Counted from the first letter of the stretch, positions 15,046 to 22,580 are shown. The stretch: DNA of 22,634 nucleotides from Candidatus Vogelbacteria bacterium (GCA_016201425.1 JACQCW010000098.1:1-22634), one strand, 5' to 3'. Made by a program: numbers and translations. Notes: a model not told the origin generated them from the sequence alone.

Positions 15046-15380
15046 CAAATTAACAACTTAGCCTGTTTAAAAACCGCAACAATAGCGCTCTCAAGCTCTC
15101 TGTACGACAGCCTTATCGACCCTGCTTTTAAAAAAATTGCGCAGATCAAGGGATTTTTAATTATATCCTTATGTTTTTGCAGAATATCTCTACTTCGTCT
15201 TTTTAATAAATTCCTTATTACAGCAAGTTTGGAAACCTTTATAGACACCACAATCGAATACTGGTTTGATAATGATTGATCGCCTTGCTTTGGTCGAATA
15301 AACTTAATACTTAAAACGCCAGAGTGGACAGCTTGTCCATTTTTTAATAATTCAGTAAATGTCGTCTTACTTATTCCCAT
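15045..15380 (-). CDS. rnpA: Ribonuclease P protein component RnpA
   Basis: RnpA binds the catalytic P RNA and helps RNase P cut the 5' leader from pre-tRNA. The 111 residues are a normal length. The basic signature K-L-A-V-I-R-N-L-L-K-R-R-S-R-D (51-65) corresponds to the family R-N-R/K-x-K-R-x-x-R-E/D motif. The N terminus lacks the usual L-x-x-x-x-x-F before the first strand but keeps T-F-T-E-L-L-K-N-G. The ATG at 15380 is one base inside the rpmH stop (TAATG); the stop overlaps yidC in the same way. This is translational coupling by single-base overlaps. The RNase P RNA itself is not in the window as far as I can see. Confidence 0.9.
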   Translation of the reverse strand: MGISKTTFTELLKNGQAVHSGVLSIKFIRPKQGDQSLSNQYSIVVSIKVSKLAVIRNLLKRRSRDILQKHKDIIKNPLICAIFLKAGSIRLSYRELESAIVAVFKQAKLLI

Positions 15381-15514
15381 TAAACAGCGAGTCGAGCTCT
15401 CCCTTTTCTTCTTCTTGCTTTAACCACACGCTTGCCACCAGGAGTAGTTTTTCTGGCTAAAAAACCGTGGGTCCTGCTTCTCTTTTTCTTTTTTGGATTA
15501 TATGTTTTAGACAT
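15380..15514 (-). CDS. rpmH: 50S ribosomal protein L34
   Basis: A 44-codon minus-strand frame (ATG at 15514, TAA at 15382-15380) codes for a very basic protein starting MSKTYNPKKKKRSRTHGF and containing the TPGGKRVVKARRRKGRARL end. This is ribosomal protein L34 with the canonical T-H-G-F and G-R-x-x-L signatures. The usual K-R-T-Y-Q/N-P start is present as K-T-Y-N-P. It is too short for ordinary ORF cut-offs, but the match and its place before rnpA leave little doubt. Its stop overlaps the rnpA start by one base. No Shine-Dalgarno is seen and I could not settle its promoter. Confidence 0.96.
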   Translation of the reverse strand: MSKTYNPKKKKRSRTHGFLARKTTPGGKRVVKARRRKGRARLAV

Positions 15515-15720
15515 ATCAGCAGTCTACAATACAAAATTAATAAAATCAATCTCCGAGGGGGTTTTGTCCACAGCTAATCCACCTCTTATTAACAGAAAAG
15601 GGCTCGTCCACCGTTTTGAAAAGAAAAAAACAAACCTTATACTTATCTTGGTCTTTTCCCAATCTGGTATATTTAAAAATAAAGACTACAATATACTGAC
15701 TCAGTACTAATATTAACTTA
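15515..15720. other. Divergent rpmH-dnaA intergenic region with weak DnaA-box-like sites
   Basis: This 206-base gap holds no convincing gene. TTGTCCACA (15564-15572) is one mismatch from the TTATCCACA DnaA box; TAATCCACC (15575-15583) and TCGTCCACC (15604-15612) are weaker, same-strand matches within 50 bases. It probably carries the divergent promoters of rpmH and dnaA, and the sites may let DnaA control its own gene. A short inverted repeat TACTGA-C-TCAGTA is at 15694-15706. Confidence 0.55.
15665..15673 (+). promoter_or_regulatory. Candidate extended -10 promoter for dnaA
   Basis: TGGTATATT is an extended -10 (TG-n-TATATT). Transcription would start about 15680, giving a 40-base leader without a Shine-Dalgarno. 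An alternative TACAAT is at 15687-15692. No clear -35 was found for either. Confidence 0.35.
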
Positions 15721-17112
15721 ATGATAGATAATAAAAAATTATGGGAAGACGCAATTATTGAAATAGAGTTGGGAATTTCTCGTGCAAATTTCAGCACCTG
15801 GTTTAAAAATACCTATATATCAAAACAAGAAGATGGCATTGTTTATCTTTCTGTTCCAAGCGCCTTTGTTAAAGACTGGCTTCTAAATAAGTACCACAAA
15901 TTCATAATGAAAGCGTTAAGAAACATCTCACAAAATGTTCGTGGGGTTGAATATGCTATTCAAAAAGAGGGTGACCGAGAAAGGGATAACAAACAACAAG
16001 CACAAAAACCCTTAGTAAATAACCAGTTAAAATTAAACGAACTGTATATCAATAAAGAAGACAACCTAAATCCTAAATACGTTTTTGACAGCTTTATTGT
16101 TGGTTCTTTTAATGATCTGGCCCACGCCGCCGCACAGGCTGTCATAAAGAATCTTGGAACAACATATAACCCCCTTTATATTTACGGCGGATCAGGGCTT
16201 GGAAAAACACACCTTATCCAGTCGATAGGAAATTCTATTAAGAATATTCCAGGAAAAAAGGTGTTTTATTTGACGTCTGATAAATATGGTTCGGAATTTG
16301 TCGACTCAATGAGAAACAACTCAATTCATTTATTTAAAGAGAAATACAAAAAATACGACCTACTTATCATGGACGATGTCCAATTCTTTTCCCAAAAAGA
16401 AAAGTTCCAAGAAGAACTCTTTCATCTTTTTAATAGTCTCTATGAAAACAACAAGCAAGTGGTCTTTTCTTCAGATAAACCACCAAGACAAATTTCAAAT
16501 CTTGAGGATCGACTCCGTTCAAGATTTGAGGGTGGCATGGTGATTGAAGTTTCAAAACCAGAATATGAATCCCGAATAGCAATACTTCGTTCAAAACTCA
16601 AAATGAGTGGGTACTATCTTCCTGACGAAACAATTGAGTTTATTGCCACCAATATTTCTGACAACATAAGAGAGCTTGAGGGTATTTTAAATACAATTAT
16701 CTGTCAATCACAGCTCAAAAATAAAGAGTTGGGCATTAATGAAATAAAACAGTTGGTTAAAAACAGTTCCAAACAAAAGAAAACCGTATCAATAAAAGAT
16801 GTAATTAAAGCTGTTTGTGAGTTTTACAATATTGAAGAAAAGACCATATATGAAAAAACGAGGCGAAAAGAAGTTGTAAAACCACGCCAAATTGCTATGT
16901 ATATTTTAAGACAAGACTTTAACACATCTTATCCTTATATCGGACAAAAGCTTGGGGGAAGAGACCACACCACCGTAATCCATGCCTGTGAAAAAATAAA
17001 AAACGATATTAAAAACAGTCCGACAATCGAGCAAGAGATAGAACATATAAAAAATGTAATATATAGCGGTCAGGCGGCCTCTGGAGCAGCGGTTTATGAT
17101 GATCAAAATTAA
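15721..17112 (+). CDS. dnaA: Chromosomal replication initiator DnaA
   Basis: DnaA binds origin boxes, forms an ATP-dependent filament and melts the origin. The 463 residues have the full four-domain layout: an N-terminal domain (about 1-80, LWEDAIIEIELGISRANFSTWF), a short linker (about 81-115), an AAA+ domain (about 118-330) with Walker A GGSGLGKT (156-163), Walker B LLIMDD (214-219), an arginine-containing R-L-R-S-R-F (264-269) and sensor 2 N-I-R-E-L-E-G (315-321), and the DNA-binding domain IV (about 350-445) with the signature GGRDHTTVIHA (412-422). All key residues are present. The C-terminal tail (447-463) is short and low in conservation. It is adjacent to dnaN and divergent from rpmH, the standard bacterial arrangement. 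Confidence 0.97.
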   Translation: MIDNKKLWEDAIIEIELGISRANFSTWFKNTYISKQEDGIVYLSVPSAFVKDWLLNKYHKFIMKALRNISQNVRGVEYAIQKEGDRERDNKQQAQKPLVNNQLKLNELYINKEDNLNPKYVFDSFIVGSFNDLAHAAAQAVIKNLGTTYNPLYIYGGSGLGKTHLIQSIGNSIKNIPGKKVFYLTSDKYGSEFVDSMRNNSIHLFKEKYKKYDLLIMDDVQFFSQKEKFQEELFHLFNSLYENNKQVVFSSDKPPRQISNLEDRLRSRFEGGMVIEVSKPEYESRIAILRSKLKMSGYYLPDETIEFIATNISDNIRELEGILNTIICQSQLKNKELGINEIKQLVKNSSKQKKTVSIKDVIKAVCEFYNIEEKTIYEKTRRKEVVKPRQIAMYILRQDFNTSYPYIGQKLGGRDHTTVIHACEKIKNDIKNSPTIEQEIEHIKNVIYSGQAASGAAVYDDQN

Positions 17113-17362
17113 TTTTTGTTGATACTGTGTGGAAAAGGCTGTGGATTAACAGTGAGAGAGTGGTGATAAAATAGTGAATTAAATGTTTACAAAAAATAAC
17201 AACAAAGCCTTAATACAAACTTTCCACCCCCAATTCATAAACTTTTCCACAGGTAGAATTAAATTATATGTTTCACTATAAACGTATTTCGTAGTTATTC
17301 ACAAAATCACAGGACTAATAATAAAAAATAAATAGTAAATTAACTAATTACTAATTAATTAT
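17113..17362. other. Probable chromosomal origin (oriC) in the dnaA-dnaN interval
   Basis: The 250-base gap has four sites one mismatch from the DnaA box TTATCCACA: TGTGGAAAA (17128-17136) and TGTGGATTA (17140-17148) on the minus strand, TTTTCCACA (17243-17251) and TTATTCACA (17295-17303) on the plus strand. The last is followed after 12 bases by TAATAATAAAAA (17316-17327), which fits repeated [T/A]A[G/A] DnaA trios, and by an almost pure A/T stretch up to dnaN, suited as unwinding element. An extended -10 (TGATAAAAT, 17164-17172) could serve dnaN. Clustered boxes, position and the strand-composition change around this area agree. Confidence 0.75.
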
Positions 17363-18463
17363 ATGAAAGCAGAGTGCGCAAAAGATAAATTAAAAGAGGC
17401 TGTATCTCAGGTGGGAAAAATTGCAGCTAAAAATCTTTCATTACCAATATTAGAATCGATTCTTTTTGAGGCGAGAGATAAAAATATTATTTTAAGAGCC
17501 ACCAACCTAGACGTTGGTTTAGAGATTAAAATTCCAGCAAAGGTAGAAAAAAACGGTGTGATTGCTTTGCCTAGCGATATTTTAAACGCTTTTTTATCTG
17601 GATTGTCTGATAGTCAAACAATTAAACTGGAGTTAATTAATAATAATCTACTAATTTCAACCCTCAGAAACTCAACAGTAATTAAAAGTTTCCCTGTTGA
17701 CGATTTTCCTACCATTCCACAAATAGACAAAGAAGAATCTTTTTCACTCGAAGCCAATAAAGTCGTTTTAGGTATTAAGTCTGTGGTCTATGCTACTTCT
17801 TTGTCAGACATGAAACCAGAGATAGCATCGGTTTTTATATATAGCGACAATGACGAACTAGTTTTTGTTTCTACTGATTCGTTTAGACTTGCCGAAAAAC
17901 AGATTACTCGTCAGCAAAAAGACAAGAAAATGTCTATAATTTTGCCATTTAAAAACGCAATGGAGATTGCAAGGATTTTTGAGCAAAGCAAGGATATTCT
18001 TGATATTTACTTCAATAAAAATCAGATATCAATTGTTTCTCCGTCGGTATATTTCACGTCAAGGATTGTTGGCGGGATTTTTCCAGACTACAGGCAAATA
18101 ATTCCAAAAGAAAAAAAGACAGAAGTGGTTGTGTTGAAAAAAGATTTGGCAGATTCTATAAAGGTTTCTAATATTTTTTCTGATAAGTTTAATCAAATAA
18201 ACATTAAGGTTATTCCTGAGGATTCGTTGTTTGAGATAAGTTCAAGAAATCAAGACCGTGGCGAGAGCTCTACAAGGGTTCCGGCAACAGTGGAGGGGGA
18301 GGCTGTTGATATTAATTTAAACGCCAGATATATACTAGACTGCCTCCCCTCTATTAGTGAAGATAGTATCCATATTATTCTTAATGGTTCCAATAAGCCC
18401 GTTATTATAAAAGGTGTCGGCGACGCTTCTTTCTTGTATTTGGTTATGCCAATGAATAATTAA
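17363..18463 (+). CDS. dnaN: DNA polymerase III beta subunit (sliding clamp)
   Basis: The clamp dimer encircles DNA and tethers the replicative polymerase. At 366 residues it is the normal length with three topologically equal domains. Recognisable are the N-terminal L-K-E-A-V-S-Q-V-G-K-I-A/N-L-S-L-P-I-L-E-S-I, the T-N-L-D-V-G-L-E strand, S-T-D-S-F-R-L-A (hydrophobic-pocket region), the G-G-I-F-P-D-Y-R-Q-I-I-P segment (domain 2/3) and the terminal V-M-P-M-N-N, matching the family M-P-M-R-L end that lines the peptide-binding pocket. The ATG at 17363 follows the A/T-rich part of the origin. The next gene starts 3 bases after the stop. Confidence 0.96.
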   Translation: MKAECAKDKLKEAVSQVGKIAAKNLSLPILESILFEARDKNIILRATNLDVGLEIKIPAKVEKNGVIALPSDILNAFLSGLSDSQTIKLELINNNLLISTLRNSTVIKSFPVDDFPTIPQIDKEESFSLEANKVVLGIKSVVYATSLSDMKPEIASVFIYSDNDELVFVSTDSFRLAEKQITRQQKDKKMSIILPFKNAMEIARIFEQSKDILDIYFNKNQISIVSPSVYFTSRIVGGIFPDYRQIIPKEKKTEVVVLKKDLADSIKVSNIFSDKFNQINIKVIPEDSLFEISSRNQDRGESSTRVPATVEGEAVDINLNARYILDCLPSISEDSIHIILNGSNKPVIIKGVGDASFLYLVMPMNN

Positions 18464-18466
18464 ACA

Positions 18467-18724
18467 ATGGAGAAGATTAGCTCTTTTCTTGATAGGTTTA
18501 AAAATATTAACATACCGGACGAGGCTGTTCGGAAAAATTTGTCTGATATAATTGGTGTAGAGATTGGGGAAAAGATTAATTTTAAAGACATAACAATTAA
18601 AAGTGGCATAGCCACGATCTCTTGCGGCGCAGCCATTAAAAGCGAGATTTTTATAAAAAAAACCAAAATATTAGAAGTTCTTGCTGCTAAAGATGGCAAG
18701 CATACCGTTGTAGATATTAGATAG
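18467..18724 (+). CDS. Small DUF721/DciA-like protein (candidate helicase loader) next to dnaN
   Basis: This 85-residue protein has a helical N terminus (S-F-L-D-R-F-K-N), a central G-V-E-I-G-E-K segment and a C-terminal half with the words ISCGAAIKSEIFIKKTKILE and V-V-D-I-R at the end. The latter order (short strand with a small residue, a helix, then a strand ending D-I-R) resembles the DUF721/DciA fold. DciA loads the DnaB helicase in many bacteria lacking DnaC/DnaI and is often encoded near dnaN. Its place 3 bases after dnaN fits. The similarity is visual and weak; DciA is usually longer. The end overlaps the PBP gene on the other strand by 8 bases. No alternative family came to mind. Confidence 0.5.
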   Translation: MEKISSFLDRFKNINIPDEAVRKNLSDIIGVEIGEKINFKDITIKSGIATISCGAAIKSEIFIKKTKILEVLAAKDGKHTVVDIR

Positions 18725-21251
18725 ATAGATTAAGAGTAGATTCGACTTGGGCGACATTAAACACAGAATCATAAACAACAATCCTTAATGTGTTTGTTGT
18801 CGAAATGTTTGAGGTTTCTGATGGGATGAACGAAAAGTCAAACGGCGCAGTTTTTGAGGAGCCAAGGTATGTATTATTCAGGAAATAGTCAGCAGAGGAA
18901 ATTGGATATTTCCCTTTGTTGACAATAGAAATTTTTATGCGAGAGGTTGAAGTGTAGCTTTGTGTCGCTACAGGGCTTTGAATTGATATGTTTGGAGCAA
19001 ATTCTGGCCGATGGACATCGTCAACGTCAGTCGGGATAACTTGAGGTGTTTCGTTTAAAATTCCAGATTCCCTTGCCCATTTTTGTACCTGTGTTTCCCA
19101 AAGATTAAACTGTGGGTCACTCGCTGGGTCACTCGGAGCTGATCCCGTTGGATCGTCTTTGTTTACCCAATACAAAATAGAATGTATATTTCTAACGACT
19201 TTTGTTTCTCGGGTTTCTTTTGGAGTATATTGGGTGGCTAATTTGCCTGATATTTTGTCTATAATATAACTTTGACCGCCTTCCCACAGCCCTCTTAGTG
19301 CCGGCTTTACCTTTTCAAGATCAACATCATTTGGTTTTGGAAAATTTTCTGTAGGGAGTGTTTTTGCAGCCTCGTGCATGAACTCATTCCATATTGGTAT
19401 GGCAATAAAGCCAGCCACTTTTTTTTCCATTGGGGTGTTGTCATTGTTTCCCGCCCAAACACCAACAGCTATGTTCGGTAGGTATCCCACGGCCCATGCA
19501 TCACGATAGTCGTTTGTTGTGCCTGTTTTTACTGCAACATCTCTTCCTGGAATATCTAGTATTGAATTTTGTCCGTAGAGTGGTGCACGAGCCACTTTAT
19601 CAGACAAAACACTGTTAATCATTTTTGCTGTGTTTTCTGGCAAAACACGAGTTTCTTCTGGGGTAAATTGCTCAAGTATTTGTCCCGAGCTATCCTCAAT
19701 TTTTAAAATTGCAGTGTAGGGATTCCTAATTCCTTCGTTGGCAAATACAGAGTATGCGCTTGTTAAGTCAAGCGGTGATACTTCACCGCCGCCCAATACA
19801 AGAGTTAGGCCGTATCTCATTGGGTCATCTAGCCCAGCTATACCCATGTTTTGTGCTGTTTTAATTGAATCGTTTATACCAACCAAATAAAGCAGTTTGA
19901 TTGCTGGAATATTAATAGATTGTGCAAGGGCGTTTCGTAGTGAAATTGGTCCGCGATATTTTCCATCATTATTAACAGGCATATAACAATCTGATTCTTT
20001 GGTCGAGGGCAGCAAAGGTTTTCCTTCTGGTGAACAGGTTGTTTGGAATTGTGTTGGGAGATCAAGCAATACAGTTTCTGGTAGATATCCTTTATTGAAA
20101 GCTGTTGCATAGACAAAAGGTTTAAATGTGGAACCAGGCTGTCTGTGGGCGAGGGTCACGTTAAAATTTCCATCGTTTGTGGTGTCGAAGTAGTCTCTTG
20201 ATCCTACCATCCCTAATATTTGGCCAGTTTTTGGATCAATCGCAACCATACCCGCATTCTTGGCGTTAAACTTTTTTTCATTGTCGGCAGCATATTTACT
20301 TACAATTTCCTCTGCTTTTTGTTCTAGTTCCCAATTAAGAGTTGTTGTGATTTTTAATCCTTTTGTTTCCAAATAATCTTTACCATACTTATTTTCTAAG
20401 TATGATTTTACAAACTCAACAAAATGAGGAGCCTTAATTCCTCCGTCATCTCGTGGCAAGAAGACAACAACCTCTTTTTTTGCGGTAGACCCTTCAGTCT
20501 TTGTGATCATTTTTTGCTCGATCATTTTATCGAGCACAATATTTTTGCGGTCATTAAGTTTGGCCCGATTATTTCCGTATGGGGAATAGAATGTTGGGGC
20601 CTGGGGAATAGAGGCTAAATACGCTGCCTGTACAAGGGTTAGATCTTTGGCACTCACACCGAAGAATTTTTGACTAGCATCTTCGACGCCGTAGATCGAT
20701 CCGCCGTATGGAATCTCGTTAAGATAGAGTGTTAAAATCTCCTCTTTTGTCATGGCCCGTTCTAGTTTAAGAGCCAAAATTATCTCTTTGATTTTTCTTG
20801 CAAAAGATTTATCTGACGTAAGAAGAGTGTTTTTTATAACTTGCTGGGTTATTGTCGAACCACCCTGTTTAAGGGACCCAGATTCGAGATTAATAAGCGT
20901 AGATCGAATCATTGATCCAAGTTCTATTCCTGGGTGGTTATAGAAGTTACTGTCTTCAATTGCAATGGTCGCGTTTCTTAAGTACGGAGAAATATCTCCA
21001 TATGAAACGACTTTTCTTGTTACGTTCTGATGAACATCATATAAAAGGACCTTGCCCGTACGGTCGTAAATCTTTGTTGACTCGGCCACCTGTCTCTCGT
21101 CCAAACCTTTGAAGTCAGGGATTTGCAATGTTGAAATCCACAAAACTAATGAACCAGCAAATATAAAAAACAGAATCACAACCACTCGCAGTAGGTTTGA
21201 GAAAGAGTTCAGTTTTGTTGCTTTTTTGAGAACCGTATGTTTTCTGCTCAT
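18717..21251 (-). CDS. Class A penicillin-binding protein (bifunctional transglycosylase/transpeptidase, PBP1A type)
   Basis: It polymerises lipid II glycan strands and crosslinks peptides outside the membrane. The 844 residues have a cytoplasmic basic start, one membrane segment (about 21-40), a GT51 domain (about 55-235) with the catalytic EDSNFYNH (E99), the G-G-S-T-I-T-Q-Q-V-I-K and R-K-I-K-E-I motifs, and a transpeptidase domain with STFK (S374 nucleophile), SIN (445-447) and KTGTT (575-579). All active-site residues are present. A C-terminal Ig-like extension (about 752-844) follows. Starts at 21260 (TTG), 21257 and 21251 are possible; 21251 is chosen because the promoter's -10 is at 21264-21259, so transcription should begin just upstream of it (leaderless). 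No SD is seen. Confidence 0.95.
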   Translation of the reverse strand: MSRKHTVLKKATKLNSFSNLLRVVVILFFIFAGSLVLWISTLQIPDFKGLDERQVAESTKIYDRTGKVLLYDVHQNVTRKVVSYGDISPYLRNATIAIEDSNFYNHPGIELGSMIRSTLINLESGSLKQGGSTITQQVIKNTLLTSDKSFARKIKEIILALKLERAMTKEEILTLYLNEIPYGGSIYGVEDASQKFFGVSAKDLTLVQAAYLASIPQAPTFYSPYGNNRAKLNDRKNIVLDKMIEQKMITKTEGSTAKKEVVVFLPRDDGGIKAPHFVEFVKSYLENKYGKDYLETKGLKITTTLNWELEQKAEEIVSKYAADNEKKFNAKNAGMVAIDPKTGQILGMVGSRDYFDTTNDGNFNVTLAHRQPGSTFKPFVYATAFNKGYLPETVLLDLPTQFQTTCSPEGKPLLPSTKESDCYMPVNNDGKYRGPISLRNALAQSINIPAIKLLYLVGINDSIKTAQNMGIAGLDDPMRYGLTLVLGGGEVSPLDLTSAYSVFANEGIRNPYTAILKIEDSSGQILEQFTPEETRVLPENTAKMINSVLSDKVARAPLYGQNSILDIPGRDVAVKTGTTNDYRDAWAVGYLPNIAVGVWAGNNDNTPMEKKVAGFIAIPIWNEFMHEAAKTLPTENFPKPNDVDLEKVKPALRGLWEGGQSYIIDKISGKLATQYTPKETRETKVVRNIHSILYWVNKDDPTGSAPSDPASDPQFNLWETQVQKWARESGILNETPQVIPTDVDDVHRPEFAPNISIQSPVATQSYTSTSRIKISIVNKGKYPISSADYFLNNTYLGSSKTAPFDFSFIPSETSNISTTNTLRIVVYDSVFNVAQVESTLNLSI

Positions 21252-21258
21252 CCACATC

Positions 21259-21287
21259 AAAGTACCATAAAATATCTATTTTGACAA
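21259..21287 (-). promoter_or_regulatory. Promoter of the PBP gene
   Basis: On the minus strand TTGTCA (21287-21282) is followed after 17 bases by TACTTT (21264-21259) with TG one base before it, an extended -10. Transcription should start about 21252, on or next to the ATG at 21251. The -35 shares five bases with the divergent tyrS -35. Confidence 0.55.
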
Positions 21288-21308
21288 TTAGGCTTAGATT
21301 TTTATGAT
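21281..21308 (+). promoter_or_regulatory. Promoter of tyrS
   Basis: A perfect TTGACA (21281-21286) and TATGAT (21303-21308) are 16 bases apart, so transcription should begin near 21315. This rules out the in-frame ATG at 21304 as a translation start and supports the ATG at 21331. Confidence 0.7.
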
Positions 21309-21330
21309 TATTTGTGCTAAATTAAAATGT

Positions 21331-22536
21331 ATGAAAAAGGTTGTTACAGACAAACAGAAGATTGAGGAGGTTTTAACTCGCTCTGTTGAGGAGGTCTTGC
21401 CGACAAGGGAGGGGTTAAGGGAACTTCTTCTTTCTGGAAGACGTCTTAGAATTTATATTGGCACTGATGCCACAGGAACATCTCTTCACCTCGGTCACGC
21501 TACAAACTACATGATCTTGGAGAAATTTCGCCAGCTGGGCCACGAGGTTGTTTTTTTAATAGGTGATTTTACTGCACGTATTGGTGATCCAACCGATAAG
21601 GGGGACATTGCGAGAAAACAGCTGACGAGAGGGGAAGTGCTTCACAATGTTAAAACTTGGATAGATCAGATAAGACCAGTAATTGACGTAGATAACAAAG
21701 ATAATCCAGTTAAAATTCTTTACAACAACGATTGGTTGGCGGCACTGACTTTGGAGAATGTATTAAACCTCGCATCAAATTTTACAGTTCAACAAGTGTT
21801 AGAGAGAGACATGTTTCAGGAGCGAATAAAAAAAGAGAAGCCGCTTTATCTGCACGAACTGTTGTACCCACTAATGCAGGGCTACGATTCTGTGGCCATG
21901 GATGTTGATGTAGAGATGTGCGGAATGGATCAGAAGTTTAATGCGTTGGCTGGCCGTACCCTGCTGAGAAAATTAAAAAACAAAGAGAAATTCGTTTTCA
22001 TAACTACTTTGTTGGAAAACCCAAAGACTGGCGAAAAGATGATGTCCAAGTCTTTGGGTACAGGAGTCTTTCTTGATGCTGACGGAGATAAAATGTTTGG
22101 AGGAATTATGTCACAGCCAGACGAGAATATGAGGCAGCTTTTTATAGATTGTACGAGACTAGACATGGTAGAGATCGAGAGCATTCTCCAGGAAAAAAAT
22201 CCCAGAGATTCTAAAATACGACTAGCCACAGAGATTGTTACTATGTATCACGGAAGGGATGTGGCAAAAGTGGCCAAGGAGAATTTTATAAAAACATTTT
22301 CCGAGGGCGGTGTTCCCGAAGACATAAATGAGTTTTTGGTTGTGCCAGGAGTATTCCTAAAAGACGCCCTACTTGAGCACAAATTAGTAAGTTCTGGTAG
22401 TGATTTTAGAAGATTGGTTGACGAACGGGCTGTGAGCGTAAATAATAATAAAATCGAAGACCCTAAAATAATTATTTCAGAGAACTCTGTTGTGCGCGTT
22501 GGTAAAAGACGGTTTATAAAATTTATTATTGCCTAG
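21331..22536 (+). CDS. tyrS: Tyrosyl-tRNA synthetase
   Basis: The enzyme charges tRNA-Tyr with tyrosine. The 401 residues show the class I motifs HLGH (53-56, in G-T-D-A-T-G-T-S-L-H-L-G-H) and MMSKS (237-241), the G-D-F-T-A-R-I-G-D-P-T element (78-88) and Q-G-Y-D-S-V-A (183-189) of the tyrosine pocket, which favours TyrRS over TrpRS. A C-terminal S4-like RNA-binding region (about 330-401) is present. The usual G-G-x-D-Q-x-x-N is C-G-M-D-Q-K-F-N (197-204): the first Gly is Cys, but D-Q remain. The start is ATG 21331, as the promoter overlaps the upstream ATG (21304) and the family start K-K-x-x-T-D-x-x-K fits. A 16-base leader without Shine-Dalgarno precedes it. A hairpin terminator follows at once. 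Confidence 0.95.
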   Translation: MKKVVTDKQKIEEVLTRSVEEVLPTREGLRELLLSGRRLRIYIGTDATGTSLHLGHATNYMILEKFRQLGHEVVFLIGDFTARIGDPTDKGDIARKQLTRGEVLHNVKTWIDQIRPVIDVDNKDNPVKILYNNDWLAALTLENVLNLASNFTVQQVLERDMFQERIKKEKPLYLHELLYPLMQGYDSVAMDVDVEMCGMDQKFNALAGRTLLRKLKNKEKFVFITTLLENPKTGEKMMSKSLGTGVFLDADGDKMFGGIMSQPDENMRQLFIDCTRLDMVEIESILQEKNPRDSKIRLATEIVTMYHGRDVAKVAKENFIKTFSEGGVPEDINEFLVVPGVFLKDALLEHKLVSSGSDFRRLVDERAVSVNNNKIEDPKIIISENSVVRVGKRRFIKFIIA

Positions 22537-22579
22537 CACATACAGTAAAAACACCCACGAGGGGTTTTTACTGTATGTG
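22537..22579. terminator. Bidirectional hairpin terminator between convergent genes
   Basis: CACATACAGTAAAAAC pairs perfectly with GTTTTTACTGTATGTG; the stem continues with CCC/GGG after one unpaired A and closes on an ACGA loop. A run of five A before and five T after the GC core gives T-tract termination in both directions, matching convergent tyrS and the minus-strand gene at 22581. Confidence 0.8.
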
Positions 22580-22580
22580 A

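Noticed and set aside
15046..15048. TTG as start of yidC
   Set aside because: The ATG directly following gives the same protein less one residue and a TGATG overlap like the TAATG before rnpA; the TTG is less likely though not excluded.
15694..15706. TACTGA-C-TCAGTA as a dnaA operator
   Set aside because: Only six-base arms in AT-rich DNA, downstream of the candidate promoter; noted within the intergenic region but not supported as a site of its own.
15432..15710. A 92-residue plus-strand open frame
   Set aside because: It runs antisense through rpmH, whose 44 residues are an unmistakable L34, and through the divergent promoter region; it has no recognisable features.
21304..21330. Nine extra N-terminal residues for tyrS from the ATG at 21304
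   Set aside because: The TATGAT -10 box of a TTGACA-16-TATGAT promoter covers this ATG, so it would not be in the mRNA; the ATG at 21331 fits the family start.
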